From: Anaerococcus sp.
GTDB taxonomy: Bacteria; Bacillota; Clostridia; Tissierellales; Peptoniphilaceae
Assembly: GCA_022780515.1 (NCBI GenBank)
Contig: JALEUV010000024.1
Span: forward strand, 80,793 to 130,075
Reading direction: 5' to 3'
Length of the DNA: 49,283 nt
The translations under genes were made by a program, and so were the position numbers. The notes below the pieces were generated by a model that was not told the DNA's origin, did no database searches, and saw nothing but the letters and a program-made list of their open reading frames with translations. Shown here piece after piece: positions 26,959-36,129 of the stretch. Positions within the stretch are counted from its first letter, which is position 1; every line of letters starts with the position of its first letter.

Positions 26959-27198
26959 ATGAGGGCAAAGTTAATAAGCACAGATCCTAGTTTGAACTTG
27001 ATGTTTAGGCTAGGAGCCATAGAGACAGAGCCAGTAGGCGATAGAGATTCTATACTTAAAGCCTTCAAGGACTCTATAGAGGATGAGGGAATAGCTCTCT
27101 TGATCCTCACGAAAAAAGTGTATGAGGCAATAGGAGATGATGTGGACTACGTAAGGAGTCAGTCTACTAAACCTCTTATTGTTGTAATTGATGGCTGA
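26959..27198 (+). CDS. V/A-type ATPase subunit F (short form)
   Basis: A 79-residue protein, against the usual 100-105. The Rossmann-like core of subunit F is recognisable: an N-terminal strand, the MFRLGAIETEPV segment (commonly GFRLAGI), IALLILTKKVYEAI, and the strand KPLIVVIDG. The gene stops right there, so the mobile C-terminal helix that in other enzymes inserts along the central stalk is absent. The subunit D-F pair forms the rotor shaft. It starts one base after the subunit K stop. The reading frame looks intact and the next gene has its own SD, so I see no sign of a recent truncation. Confidence 0.82.
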   Translation: MRAKLISTDPSLNLMFRLGAIETEPVGDRDSILKAFKDSIEDEGIALLILTKKVYEAIGDDVDYVRSQSTKPLIVVIDG

Positions 27199-27209
27199 TT
27201 GGAGGAGAA

Positions 27210-27815
27210 ATGCTCGATATTGAAGCTAAATTATCATCCTTTAGAAAAATGGTTTGGGGTGAAGAAAAAGAACAAAGCGAGGAAGAATTATACAAGTCTA
27301 CAGAAATTAATTCCAAGATTGTTAAAGATAAAAAGCTTGAACTAGATCAGAAGCTAAAGGAAAGAATCAGGGATAGGGAGGCCTTTGCAAAATCAAAGAA
27401 AAACGAGAGGCTTTCAAAAAAAGAAGCAGATGCCAAAAATAATATTTACGTCCATAGGCAATTTTTGGTAGAAGACTTGTACAAGAGGATTATGGAGAAC
27501 TTAAGAGCTTATACAGCAAGTGATGCCTATAAAACAAATCTTAACTCTAATATAAAAAACTCTATCAAAAGTCTAAATTTAAATGAAGAAGACCTCATTA
27601 TAGGGGTTGTGGGAAAAGACTTAGATGAGGTTGATTTTACTAACAAAGAAGCCATTCCTAACGAATATATAGGTGGCTATATCATTTCAAATAAAGATAG
27701 AGAATTTAGATATAATTTTACTTATTTAAATAAATTGAACGAGAAAAAATATGAAATTGGTAAGAGGTTGAACGAACTTCTTGAAAGTGAGAGTTTTAAT
27801 GAATCCAAAAATTAA
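27210..27815 (+). CDS. V/A-type ATPase subunit E (peripheral stalk)
   Basis: A 201-residue protein. Residues ~20-85 are a highly charged helix; the C-terminal globular part (~90-195) includes LIIGVVGKDL and the IGGYIISNKDREFRYNFTYLN stretch, the family's conserved Gly-Gly-hydrophobic strand. It pairs with subunit G/H to form the peripheral stalk that holds the A3B3 head. Here the only visible partner is the coiled coil fused to the N-part of subunit I. SD GGAGGA lies at 27200-27205; it overlaps the A-subunit gene by 17 bases. Confidence 0.88.
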   Translation: MLDIEAKLSSFRKMVWGEEKEQSEEELYKSTEINSKIVKDKKLELDQKLKERIRDREAFAKSKKNERLSKKEADAKNNIYVHRQFLVEDLYKRIMENLRAYTASDAYKTNLNSNIKNSIKSLNLNEEDLIIGVVGKDLDEVDFTNKEAIPNEYIGGYIISNKDREFRYNFTYLNKLNEKKYEIGKRLNELLESESFNESKN

Positions 27816-29553
27816 AACAATTAATGGACCTGTAGTAATAGCTGATAATGCTGATGCTCTAAGCATAAGGGAGATGGTAAGTGTAGGAGGGGCAAAACTT
27901 ATTGGGGAAGTAATTTCTCTAGAGGGCGACCTTGCTACTATCCAAGTCTACGAAGATACTTCAGGTCTTAAGGTAAATGAGGAAATAATTCCAACAGGTA
28001 GGCCACTTTCTGTAAGACTTGGCCCTGGTATGATTGGAAATATGTTTGATGGTATCCAAAGACCACTAAAATCTATAATGGATAAAAATGGAGCCTTTAT
28101 TCCAGCTGGAATTGGATTTGAAAATATAGATACAGAAAAGCTATGGGATGTTAAATTAAAGGTAAAAGTTGGAAATATAATCTCCCTAGGCGATATATAT
28201 GCTACAATCGATGAGAGCCAAACTATAGAGCATAGGCTCCTATCAGATGTTAAGGGGACCATTGTAGAAGTAGCTAAGGATGGCAAATACAAGTTAGAAG
28301 ATACCATAGTCAAGGTAAAAGATGATAAGGGCAATATAAAAGATCTCAAGCTCTACCAATACTGGCCAGTAAGGAAGGCCCGTCCAGTAAGGTCCAATAT
28401 GCCTATCAAGAAACTCTTGCAAACTGGTCAAAGGGTCCTAGACATATTTTTCCCTATAGCCAAGGGCGGTACTGTGGCTATACCTGGAGGTTTTGGTACA
28501 GGAAAAACCATGCTCCAACACCAACTAGCCCAATATAGTGATGTAGATATCATTATCTATATAGGCTGTGGTGAGCGTGGTAATGAGATGACCCAAGTCC
28601 TTGAGGAGTTCCCTGACCTAATCGACCCTAATACAGGCAAGGGACTTATGGAGAGGACTATCCTTATAGCAAATACATCTAATATGCCTGTTGCTGCAAG
28701 GGAAGCTTCTATCTATACTGGAATTACCATAGCAGAATATTTTAGGGATATGGGCTATGATGTGGCCTTGATGGCAGATTCTTCATCAAGATGGGCAGAG
28801 GCCCTCAGAGAAATATCTGGTAGACTTGAAGAAATCCCTGCTGAAGAAGGCTATCCAGCTTATCTAGGATCAAGATTATCCCAATTCTATGAAAGGGCAG
28901 GCTACGTTACAAACCTAAATGGCAGCGAAGGATCAGTTACCCTAATAGGGGCAGTAAGTCCGTCAGGAGGTGACTTCTCAGAGCCAGTTACAGAAAACAC
29001 TAGAAGGTGTGTCAATGTATTCTTGGGTCTTGATAGGAAACTTGCCTATTCTAGGCACTATCCAGCCATAAATTGGCTTACATCTTACTCTAAGTATATA
29101 GATCAAATTGGGGACTTTTACCAAGAAAGAATCGGCAAGAATATCGTAGGTCTTCGTAATGAACTTATGGATATTTTGCTTAAGGAAGATGAAGTTAGAT
29201 CAATTATGATGCTAGTTGGAGAAGATGCCCTATCTGATAAGCAAAAAAATATCCTAGATGTAGCTACCCTAGTAAGGGTTGGCTTTCTCCAACAGAACGC
29301 CTACAATGACATAGACAAGTATGTCCCTCTAGAAAAGCAAGTAAAGATGCTAGAGAGCATCTATAATTATTACAAAAAATCAGAGTCAGCTTTGGATAGG
29401 GGACTAAGTTATGATAGGATTTATGACCCTAAGCTTATAAATGATCTAACCCAAATGAAATATAATATCAAAAATGATGAGTTAAATAACTTTATAGACT
29501 TAGATTCTAAAGTTAATAACCATTTTGAAAGATTTAATGAGGCGAATAGATGA
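27799..29553 (+). CDS. atpA: V/A-type ATPase catalytic subunit A
   Basis: A 584-residue catalytic subunit. The start at ATG 27799 gives the usual N-terminus ([13 protein letters not shown]) and length; an in-frame TTG at 27781 would add six residues. Visible: beta-barrel domain, the non-homologous bulge (~110-185), Walker A GGFGTGKT near residue 230, [17 protein letters not shown], Walker B region [21 protein letters not shown] and the catalytic Glu in CGERG. Three A and three B subunits form the head. Overlaps subunits E (17 bases) and B (4 bases). Confidence 0.96.
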   Translation: MNPKIKTINGPVVIADNADALSIREMVSVGGAKLIGEVISLEGDLATIQVYEDTSGLKVNEEIIPTGRPLSVRLGPGMIGNMFDGIQRPLKSIMDKNGAFIPAGIGFENIDTEKLWDVKLKVKVGNIISLGDIYATIDESQTIEHRLLSDVKGTIVEVAKDGKYKLEDTIVKVKDDKGNIKDLKLYQYWPVRKARPVRSNMPIKKLLQTGQRVLDIFFPIAKGGTVAIPGGFGTGKTMLQHQLAQYSDVDIIIYIGCGERGNEMTQVLEEFPDLIDPNTGKGLMERTILIANTSNMPVAAREASIYTGITIAEYFRDMGYDVALMADSSSRWAEALREISGRLEEIPAEEGYPAYLGSRLSQFYERAGYVTNLNGSEGSVTLIGAVSPSGGDFSEPVTENTRRCVNVFLGLDRKLAYSRHYPAINWLTSYSKYIDQIGDFYQERIGKNIVGLRNELMDILLKEDEVRSIMMLVGEDALSDKQKNILDVATLVRVGFLQQNAYNDIDKYVPLEKQVKMLESIYNYYKKSESALDRGLSYDRIYDPKLINDLTQMKYNIKNDELNNFIDLDSKVNNHFERFNEANR

Positions 29554-30914
29554 GAAAAGAATACACAAAAATTAAAAAAATTGAATCATCTATGATAGAA
29601 ATAGAAAAGGTAACAGATGTTGCCTACAAGGCTGTAGTAAGCCTTCACGCCCTAGGCAGGGACTTTGTAGGTCAAGTTATAAAGATCGATGAAGATACTG
29701 TAACTATAGAAGTTTTTGGTAATACAGAAGAATTTTCACTTAATGATATAGTGGTTTCTTTTGAGGAAAAACCCCTAGAAATTCCACTAAATGAAACTAT
29801 CTTGGGTAGGACTTTCAATGGAATAGGGGAACCTATAGATAATGGTGGTCAAATCTATTCAGATAAGACCTATTCTATAGAAGGCCTTCCATTAAATCCT
29901 GTGGCACGTGAATACCCTAGGGACTTTATCCAAACAGGCATATCTTCAATAGACGTTCTTACAACCCTAATCCGTGGTCAAAAACTCCCTATATTTTCTG
30001 GATCAGGCCTTAGCCACAACCAAATAGCAACTCAAATAGTTAGACAAGCCAAGCTCAAAACCGACGATGATTTTTGCTTTGTCTTTGCTGCCATGGGAAT
30101 CAAGAAGGATGAAGCCATGTTCTTTGAAGATTCTTTCAACAAGGCGGGGGTTAGGGACAAGGTAGTCATGTATGAGAATTTCGCAGACTCACCTATTATG
30201 GAAAGACTTATTGCACCCAAATGTGCATTGACAGCTGCAGAATACCTAGCCTTTGAAAAGGGCTACCATGTTCTTGTCCTTATAACAGATATGACTTCCT
30301 ACAGCGAAGCCTTGCGTGAAGTGTCATCTATTAGGGGTGAGGTACCATCAAGGAAGGGCTACCCTGGCTACCTATATTCTGACCTTGCATCCATATATGA
30401 GAGGGCAGGGATGATAGAAGGGGTTGAGGGATCAGTTACCCTTATTCCAATCTTAACTATGCCAAATGATGATATAACCCACCCAGTAGCAGACCTTACA
30501 GGCTATATTACTGAGGGACAAATTGTAATCGATAGGCAACTATCTAACAAGGGAATATATCCACCTATCAATGTCCTCCCTTCCCTATCTAGACTTATGA
30601 AGGATGGTATAGGGGAAGGCTATACAAGGTCAGACCATGAGGACCTTATGAATCAACTCTACGAATCCTATTCCAAGGTTCAAGATGTAAGAAATATAGC
30701 ACAGATAGTTGGAGAAGACGATTTGTCAGATACTGATAAAAAATACCTAGAATTTGGAAGTGCCTTTGAAAATAAATTCTTGTCCCAAGACCAAAATGAA
30801 AATAGAGAACTTGACGAATCTCTTGACCTAGGTTGGGATATCTTAAAAATTCTACCAAGAACTGAACTTCACAGGGTTTCTAAGGAAAACTGTGATAAAT
30901 TTATAGGTGATTAG
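29550..30914 (+). CDS. atpB: V/A-type ATPase regulatory subunit B
   Basis: A 454-residue non-catalytic nucleotide-binding subunit. It lacks a Walker A motif and has [12 protein letters not shown] in its place, typical of subunit B. Other features are the [12 protein letters not shown] opening, [33 protein letters not shown] and [26 protein letters not shown]. Length is normal (~455-460). It overlaps subunit A by four bases; subunit D starts directly after its stop codon. Confidence 0.96.
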   Translation: MRKEYTKIKKIESSMIEIEKVTDVAYKAVVSLHALGRDFVGQVIKIDEDTVTIEVFGNTEEFSLNDIVVSFEEKPLEIPLNETILGRTFNGIGEPIDNGGQIYSDKTYSIEGLPLNPVAREYPRDFIQTGISSIDVLTTLIRGQKLPIFSGSGLSHNQIATQIVRQAKLKTDDDFCFVFAAMGIKKDEAMFFEDSFNKAGVRDKVVMYENFADSPIMERLIAPKCALTAAEYLAFEKGYHVLVLITDMTSYSEALREVSSIRGEVPSRKGYPGYLYSDLASIYERAGMIEGVEGSVTLIPILTMPNDDITHPVADLTGYITEGQIVIDRQLSNKGIYPPINVLPSLSRLMKDGIGEGYTRSDHEDLMNQLYESYSKVQDVRNIAQIVGEDDLSDTDKKYLEFGSAFENKFLSQDQNENRELDESLDLGWDILKILPRTELHRVSKENCDKFIGD

Positions 30915-31547
30915 ATGGAAACCAACAAACTATCAGCAACTAAAGCAAATTTATTGAAGGCCAAAGAAGAGCTAAAGCTCCTAAGTGGTGGCTATGAAAT
31001 ACTCGATAAAAAACGCAAGGCCCTCATGAAGGCCTACGATGATAAGGTCAAAGACCGTAACAGTCTCAATGAAGAAGTAAATAAGACCCTGTCTAATATA
31101 AAGGAAAACTTTAAGAGGGTCATGATTACCCTAGGAGAGGCAGACCTTGATTCGATTTCGAGGTCTGTGCCAATTGATAATTCATTGGAGATTACTAGCA
31201 GCAAGTTTATGCAAACAGAGATTAGTAAGATTGAATTTGAGGAAGTAGGCCTAAACCTTTCATATTCCTTCTATGAAACAAATGCAGCCTTTGACCTAGC
31301 CATCCTAAGCTTTAACACCTTGAGGTCAAAAATTTTTAAATTAGCGGAGCTTGATACTACAATCACTTCCCTAAACAACGAAATATCAAAGACTAGCAAA
31401 AAAGTTAATTCTTTGGAGAAGGTTCAAATTCCAAAGTACAAGGAAATAATAAAAACCATATCTCAAAGCCTTGAAGAAAAGGAGAGGGAAGACTTTTCAA
31501 AGACAAAAATTGTCAAGGAAAATAAAATTAAAAAGCAAAAAAATTAA
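30915..31547 (+). CDS. atpD: V/A-type ATPase subunit D (central rotor stalk)
   Basis: A 210-residue coiled-coil protein of the usual length. Two long helices are visible: LSATKANLLKAKEELKLLSGGYEILDKKR at the N-terminus, whose T-K-x-N-L-L-x-L-K pattern is diagnostic, and a C-terminal helix from ~150. Together with F it forms the rotating shaft. It is the last gene of the ATPase operon and is followed two bases later by a strong terminator stem. Confidence 0.94.
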   Translation: METNKLSATKANLLKAKEELKLLSGGYEILDKKRKALMKAYDDKVKDRNSLNEEVNKTLSNIKENFKRVMITLGEADLDSISRSVPIDNSLEITSSKFMQTEISKIEFEEVGLNLSYSFYETNAAFDLAILSFNTLRSKIFKLAELDTTITSLNNEISKTSKKVNSLEKVQIPKYKEIIKTISQSLEEKEREDFSKTKIVKENKIKKQKN

Positions 31548-31548
31548 G

Positions 31549-31572
31549 GTCCGAGCTAATCGGACCCCTTTT
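31549..31572. terminator. Terminator between the V-ATPase operon and scfB
   Basis: GGTCCGA (31549-31555) pairs perfectly with TCGGACC (31560-31566) around a four-base loop, followed by CCTTTT. The A-rich sequence on the left gives a U-run on the opposite strand as well, so it can also serve the convergent scfB. Confidence 0.85.
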
Positions 31573-31583
31573 AAATTCTAGAT

Positions 31584-32972
31584 TTATGCTGAAATATCTT
31601 CTTTTTCAGCTTTCTTCATATATTGGTAAATCTTGATGGCTATGGCCATTTCTATTCTCTTTCTAAAGATCTTGCAAGAAAATTCGTAGGTATTGTTTAT
31701 ATCCCCTGTAGCGTTGTAGGAATTGGCTGCACAACCTCCTGAGCAGTACATATTGGCCCAGCAAGACCTACATTCTTCCTTAGAATAGCAATTACATTGT
31801 TTAAATTGATCCACTAGGTCAGATCTTTTTATCCCTTCATTTAAGTTACCTATGAGAAAATCTTCATTGCCTACGAATTGGTGGCAAGGATAAAGGTCAC
31901 CTGTAGGTGTTACTGCCATATATTCTGTACCAGATCCACAGCCTGATATTCTCTTGTGGACACAAGGACCATTTTCTAAATCTAGCATATAGTGGTAGAA
32001 GATAAATTCATCATCATTATCAATTTTTTCCATCATCATATCTGCCAATTTTTCGTATTGGTCATAGATTGTATCTAGGTGTTCATCCCTTAGGGCGTAA
32101 GGCTCGTCAGGATTACCTACAACTGGCTCTAGAGAAGTTCTATTGAAACCTAGGTCTAGGTAGGTTTTGATGTCTTCTGTAAAATCTAGGTTGTTGGCTG
32201 TGAAGGTTCCCCTCATATAGTATTCCTTATCGCCACGTTTTTTAACAAAATTTTGAAACTTTGGCACTACTGTATCATAAGATCCCTTACCAGCTATAGT
32301 TTTTCTAAAGGCATCATGTTTTTCCTTCCTACCATCTAAGGATAGGACTACATTTTTCATATTTTCATTGAGGTAGTCGATCACCTCATCATCTAAGAGC
32401 ATCCCGTTTGTAGTGAGGGTAAAGTTAAAGTGCTTGTTATATTCTTCTTCCTTGGATCTCGCGTAGTCTACGGTGTCTTTTACTAGGTCAAAGTTTAGTA
32501 GGGGTTCCCCACCAAAAAAGTCAATATCTAAATTGTAGTGGCTACCAGAGTTTTCTATAAGGAAGTCTATGGCAGACCTTGCCACATCCTTTTTCATAAT
32601 GGCATCAGGGCCATGGTACTTGCCACCCTTGGCGAAGCAGTATTCACAAGAAAGGTTGCAGGTGTGGGCAACATTTAGGCAGAGGGCCTTGATTTGGGTA
32701 GGTCTATTTACTATATCTATAGCAAGGTCCTTGTAGATATCCTCTGAAAATAAGAGGCCTTCGTCTTCTAGGTCCTTAATTTCTTGGTAGACTGCTTCAA
32801 ATTCATCATCAGTAAGGTTATATCTTTCTGTAATAATTTCTCTTATATGGTCTTTATCATTATCTTCATATAATCCGATAGTATCATAGGTTACATCGTC
32901 AACAGCGTGGACTGAACCGCTATATATATCTAAAACAATATTAAATCCATGGGATTTGTATTGGTGAATCAT
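31584..32972 (-). CDS. scfB: SCIFF peptide maturase (radical SAM/SPASM thioether synthase)
   Basis: A 462-residue radical SAM enzyme that installs a Cys-to-Thr thioether in SCIFF peptides. Residues ~1-85 form a PqqD-like peptide-recognition domain. The radical SAM cluster cysteines are Cys105-x3-Cys109-x2-Cys112 in CNLSCEYC; FFGGEPLLNF follows. The SPASM region holds cysteines for two auxiliary clusters: GPCVHKRISGCGSG, PCHQF, CNCYSKEECRSCWANMYCSGGCAANS and a final CKIF. These are the features of CteB/Tte1186-type maturases, and the precursor gene lies directly upstream. SD AAAGGAGA is seven bases before ATG. Product function in the cell is unknown for the family. Confidence 0.95.
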   Translation of the reverse strand: MIHQYKSHGFNIVLDIYSGSVHAVDDVTYDTIGLYEDNDKDHIREIITERYNLTDDEFEAVYQEIKDLEDEGLLFSEDIYKDLAIDIVNRPTQIKALCLNVAHTCNLSCEYCFAKGGKYHGPDAIMKKDVARSAIDFLIENSGSHYNLDIDFFGGEPLLNFDLVKDTVDYARSKEEEYNKHFNFTLTTNGMLLDDEVIDYLNENMKNVVLSLDGRKEKHDAFRKTIAGKGSYDTVVPKFQNFVKKRGDKEYYMRGTFTANNLDFTEDIKTYLDLGFNRTSLEPVVGNPDEPYALRDEHLDTIYDQYEKLADMMMEKIDNDDEFIFYHYMLDLENGPCVHKRISGCGSGTEYMAVTPTGDLYPCHQFVGNEDFLIGNLNEGIKRSDLVDQFKQCNCYSKEECRSCWANMYCSGGCAANSYNATGDINNTYEFSCKIFRKRIEMAIAIKIYQYMKKAEKEDISA

Positions 32973-33029
32973 AATATCTCCTTTGTTTAAATTGAAAGTA
33001 GTGAAAAAAATTTAACAACAATATACACA

Positions 33030-33065
33030 ATAAAAAACTTATCTAAGGGAAATCCCTAGATAAGT
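33030..33065 (-). terminator. Attenuator-like terminator between scfA and scfB
   Basis: On the minus strand, ACTTATCTA (33057-33065) pairs perfectly with its complement at 33037-33045, continued by a 3-bp GGG/CCC stem after a one-base bulge; a run of T residues follows (33030-33037). It lies ten bases after the scfA stop and 58 bases before the scfB start. It should stop most transcripts after scfA and let a fraction through to scfB, giving excess precursor over enzyme. Confidence 0.8.
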
Positions 33066-33074
33066 CAAAATCAA

Positions 33075-33224
33075 TTATTTATTTTTTTTGCTAACACATT
33101 CTTGATTAGCTACACCACAACTTGTTTTGCAAGCTGATTGGCAAGATGTTTGACATTCGCCACATCCACCGTTTTTCTTGCTCTTGTGGAGATTTCTTGT
33201 GTTTAAAGTTACAATTCTTTTCAT
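33075..33224 (-). CDS. scfA: SCIFF precursor peptide (six cysteines)
   Basis: A 49-residue peptide with six cysteines (Cys21, 24, 28, 32, 36, 43), the signature of the SCIFF family of ribosomal natural products. The N-terminal leader MKRIVTLNTRNL and the core CGECQTSCQSACKTSC match the highly conserved family pattern. ATG follows the SD AAGGAGA by six bases. It lies directly upstream of its maturase. Residue 37, the Thr that accepts the thioether from Cys32 in the characterised peptides, is Gly here (CKTSCGVANQ). No transporter or protease gene is adjacent. Confidence 0.95.
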   Translation of the reverse strand: MKRIVTLNTRNLHKSKKNGGCGECQTSCQSACKTSCGVANQECVSKKNK

Positions 33225-33248
33225 ATGTACTCTCCTTTTCTTTTCTTA

Positions 33249-33277
33249 ATAATATCAGTTTTTATTAACTTTGTCAA
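33249..33277 (-). promoter_or_regulatory. Strong promoter of scfA inside the 3' end of the decarboxylase gene
   Basis: On the minus strand TTGACA (33272-33277) is a perfect -35, followed by a 17-bp spacer and TATTAT (33249-33254) with an extended TG-A. Transcription should start near 33242, giving an 18-base leader with the SD. The -35 and spacer lie within the last codons of the upstream decarboxylase gene. Confidence 0.85.
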
Positions 33278-34604
33278 TTATTGTATAAATAAATTCTTCA
33301 TCAATATTCAAATCAAAATCATTTGACTTAAAGTAGGAGATAGTGGAAAGGACATCTCTATCAATAACTTCTCCAGGCACAAGTAGGGGAATTCCTGGTG
33401 GATAGGCATAGACGTATTGGCTAGAAATTTTTCCTAGAGCTGCACCTAGTGGTGTCTTTTCCTTATTTGATGATATAGCCTCATAAATTTTCATTTTTTT
33501 CTTAGGTGTATTTATTGTGACTTGCCTAGGAGATTCTTTCTTATTTATCTCCTTATCAATTTCTACCAAGGCCTGGCTTAGTCTATCAAATCCTATATCC
33601 CTATCAAAGATTGTCCCAATAAGCAAGGTATATTCTGGATAAGCCATCTCGATTTCAATTTTTTTATCTCGAAGGAGCTCACCTAGGTGCTTACCTGATA
33701 TAGTTGTATCTTTTGTAGAAATTAAAATCTTGGACTTATCTTTTTTGTTATCATCTATAATTTTTAAATTTTTAAGGTCAAGGTCGTAAATTTTATTTAG
33801 CTTAATGTCTAATTTCCCATATAGGTCATAGAATTTTCCAAAATTTTCTATCATTTCATCTATGCTTTGTAAAATTAAATAAGAAGGAGATGATGTTTGA
33901 AAAATCGCTAGATTTCTCTTTATTTCACCAAATAGCCCCCTATCATTTATGAGTAGACCTGCGCTAGGTGTGAGGGCTGATAGGTTCTTGTGAAAGGATG
34001 TTACTGCCACATCAAAGCTATTTGTGTAGAGCTTATTTAATAGCAAGTGGCTACCATGGGCAAGGTCTACCAGGAGTTTGGTCTTATATTTTTGGCATGT
34101 TCCGTAGATTCTATCTAAGTCTAGATTATAGCCCTCATAGGATGGGGAAGTTACAACTAGGGTAGCATAATCTTTTTTAGCGAGCATTTCTTCTAGTCTT
34201 TCATAATCTATATCCTTCACTGCATTTACTTCATCTAGACTTACTTCAAGATAGTCAGGGTCAAGGTCATTTAATTCTATGGCATTGTAGACTGATTTGT
34301 GGGAGGATCTTTGCACTAGGATATTTTTATTATCCTTGGTCATGGCACGAATTGATGCAAGGATTCCACTAGTAGATCCATTTGTCGTAATAAGGGCTTC
34401 GTTTACTCTATAAATTTCTGCAAGTTTATTTTGCATTGCTACAAATAAATCCTTGGGGTCATTTAAGTTATCAAAGCCTTCAATCTCTGTCAGATCTCTT
34501 CCATAGCCCAGTCTTTGATCAAGTAATTCTGATCTTTTGTTACCAGGCATATGGAAGGGATAGTAATCTTCTTTTAAATATTGATCTAATTTTTCTTTTA
34601 ACAT
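33255..34604 (-). CDS. PLP-dependent Orn/Lys/Arg decarboxylase family protein
   Basis: A 449-residue fold-type I PLP enzyme of the short Orn/Lys/Arg decarboxylase group (YaaO/SpeA-like in Bacillus, ~480). Features: the N-terminal PFHMPGNKR, TTNGSTSGILA (phosphate binding), the HGSH region with Asp180, and the PLP lysine Lys206 in SFHKNLSALTPSAG; near the C-terminus YAYPPGIPLLVPGE, the family's conserved turn. It would decarboxylate a basic amino acid to a polyamine precursor; the substrate cannot be told. It is slightly short in the C-terminal region. It lies upstream of scfA, whose promoter it contains, but a functional link to SCIFF is not implied. Confidence 0.9.
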   Translation of the reverse strand: MLKEKLDQYLKEDYYPFHMPGNKRSELLDQRLGYGRDLTEIEGFDNLNDPKDLFVAMQNKLAEIYRVNEALITTNGSTSGILASIRAMTKDNKNILVQRSSHKSVYNAIELNDLDPDYLEVSLDEVNAVKDIDYERLEEMLAKKDYATLVVTSPSYEGYNLDLDRIYGTCQKYKTKLLVDLAHGSHLLLNKLYTNSFDVAVTSFHKNLSALTPSAGLLINDRGLFGEIKRNLAIFQTSSPSYLILQSIDEMIENFGKFYDLYGKLDIKLNKIYDLDLKNLKIIDDNKKDKSKILISTKDTTISGKHLGELLRDKKIEIEMAYPEYTLLIGTIFDRDIGFDRLSQALVEIDKEINKKESPRQVTINTPKKKMKIYEAISSNKEKTPLGAALGKISSQYVYAYPPGIPLLVPGEVIDRDVLSTISYFKSNDFDLNIDEEFIYTIIDKVNKN

Positions 34605-34621
34605 AGCTACCTCTCCTATAC

Positions 34622-34650
34622 TTTACCCTAATCTTTTCTTAGGATATAAT
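34622..34650 (+). promoter_or_regulatory. Promoter of the LCP-family gene
   Basis: TTTACC (34622-34627), 17-bp spacer, TATAAT (34645-34650); SD TAGGAGA starts seven bases later. The start codon at 34668 is 18 bases after the -10, so the leader is very short (about 10 bases). Confidence 0.7.
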
Positions 34651-34667
34651 AGGGGTAGGAGACAAGT

Positions 34668-35525
34668 ATGAGTAAAAATTTTAAAAGATTTTTAAAGATA
34701 ATATTAATATTTTTGATGTTATTAGTTTTATTTTCTGGTATCCTCCTAATAATTAACTTTTTTAGGACTTCATCAGATGAAGGAAATCCTACAAACAATG
34801 AAGAATATTTATTTTTGCTAGGAGGGGTCGATTCTACTGGAGAGAAGGAAGGGACTAGGACAGATACATTAATGCTAGTTAAGATTGATGAAGGAGATAA
34901 TTCTATAGACCTTATTTCTATTCCTAGAGATAGCCTTGTTTATATAAATGGGTCAATGGATAAGATAAACGCAGCTCATTCATATGGGGGAATAGATCTC
35001 ACTATGGAGACCATAAGAGAGTTTTTAGGGATAGATCTATCCAAGTACCTGGTAATTTCCTTTGATGGAGTAATAAAGGCCATAGATGCCATAGGTGGCA
35101 TAGATATAGATGTAAGTGAGGATGTAGCCTATGCTATGGACATAGAGCCTGGCATCCACCATTTTAATGGAGAAGAGGCCCTAGACTATGTGAGGTTTAG
35201 GAAGGGCTATAATAATGCTGACCTTGGTAGGATTGATACCCAGCAAGACTTTATGGGTCAATTAATAAAAGAAACCACCAAGATTAAAAATCTGCCTAAA
35301 CTTCCCCTAGCCTACTTAGCAGCAAGGTCTCATATAGAAACAAATATTCCCTTTACCAAGCTCGTAAGCCTAGGTATGAGCTTAAAGAAAGTCAACAAGG
35401 AAGATATAAATAAAGTCAAACTTTATGGAGAAGTTGTAGACATAGATGGAACAAGTTATTACGATATTTACGATGAGTCTATTGAAGAGATTAGGAGGGA
35501 CTACCTCTATAATTTTTCCTATTAG
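34668..35525 (+). CDS. LytR-CpsA-Psr (LCP) family cell-wall glycopolymer ligase
   Basis: A 285-residue membrane-anchored protein. A basic N-terminus and one transmembrane helix (~9-31) put the catalytic domain outside. LCP enzymes transfer lipid-linked teichoic acid or capsule polymers to peptidoglycan. Conserved residues are visible: GTRTDTLMLVKID, ISIPRDSLV (Arg that contacts the pyrophosphate), HSYGGIDLTMETI, and DYVRFRKGYNNADLGRIDTQQDF with its Arg and Asp residues. It is short, lacking C-terminal extensions. It has its own promoter and no visible terminator before apt. Confidence 0.93.
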   Translation: MSKNFKRFLKIILIFLMLLVLFSGILLIINFFRTSSDEGNPTNNEEYLFLLGGVDSTGEKEGTRTDTLMLVKIDEGDNSIDLISIPRDSLVYINGSMDKINAAHSYGGIDLTMETIREFLGIDLSKYLVISFDGVIKAIDAIGGIDIDVSEDVAYAMDIEPGIHHFNGEEALDYVRFRKGYNNADLGRIDTQQDFMGQLIKETTKIKNLPKLPLAYLAARSHIETNIPFTKLVSLGMSLKKVNKEDINKVKLYGEVVDIDGTSYYDIYDESIEEIRRDYLYNFSY

Positions 35526-35570
35526 AAATAAATAGCTAACATTCTAAAGGGCAATTTATGTAAATTATCG

Positions 35571-35576
35571 TATAAT
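35571..35576 (+). promoter_or_regulatory. Probable -10 element of apt
   Basis: TATAAT at 35571-35576, 29 bases before the apt start. No good -35 is seen at 16-18 bp, so strength is uncertain. It overlaps an in-frame ATG at 35575, which therefore cannot be the apt start. Confidence 0.55.
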
Positions 35577-35604
35577 GTCAATAGTGTTCTTATTGGAGGA
35601 TAAA

Positions 35605-36123
35605 ATGGATTTAAAATCAAAAATTAGAGTAATTGAGGGCTACCCAGAAGAAGGTATATCATTTAAGGATATAACTACCCTACTTAAAGATAGGGAAGCT
35701 TTTAGACAAGCCATTGATGAATTGACTAAGTCTATTGAAAGCTATGACTTTGATTATATAGTAGGAATAGAATCAAGAGGATTTATCTTTGGGGCAGTCC
35801 TTGCAGATAGATTAAATAAAGGATTTATTCCTATAAGAAAGCCAGGTAAACTACCAGGCAAGACCAAAAAAGTTTCCTATGATCTCGAATATGGGTCATC
35901 TGAGCTAGAAATGCATGAAGATTCTATCAAAGAAGGAGATAAGGTCATTATAATAGATGACTTGATTGCAACAGGAGGCAGTGCCAAGGCTGCAGCTGAA
36001 CTTGTTGAATCTTTGGGTGGTCAAGTCTTGGCCTTCGAGTTTTTAATAGAGCTAACAAGTCTTGAGGGAAAAGCAGTCCTAGAAGACTACAATGTAATTT
36101 CTATAGTTAAATACCACCACTAA
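35605..36123 (+). CDS. apt: Adenine phosphoribosyltransferase
   Basis: A 172-residue purine salvage enzyme making AMP from adenine and PRPP. The start at 35605 has the SD GGAGGA at 35595-35600 and gives the standard length; an earlier in-frame ATG lies in the promoter. Motifs: IRVIEGYPEEGISFKDIT at the N-terminus, GIESRGFIFG, and the PRPP-binding signature VIIIDDLIATGGSAKAA. In many Firmicutes apt precedes relA; here it is followed by a terminator and the heat-shock genes. Confidence 0.97.
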   Translation: MDLKSKIRVIEGYPEEGISFKDITTLLKDREAFRQAIDELTKSIESYDFDYIVGIESRGFIFGAVLADRLNKGFIPIRKPGKLPGKTKKVSYDLEYGSSELEMHEDSIKEGDKVIIIDDLIATGGSAKAAAELVESLGGQVLAFEFLIELTSLEGKAVLEDYNVISIVKYHH

Positions 36124-36129
36124 AGAATG

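Noticed and set aside
33225-34604. Decarboxylase, scfA and scfB as one functional pathway
   Set aside because: scfA has its own promoter, and decarboxylases are not known partners of SCIFF loci; adjacency alone does not support a link.
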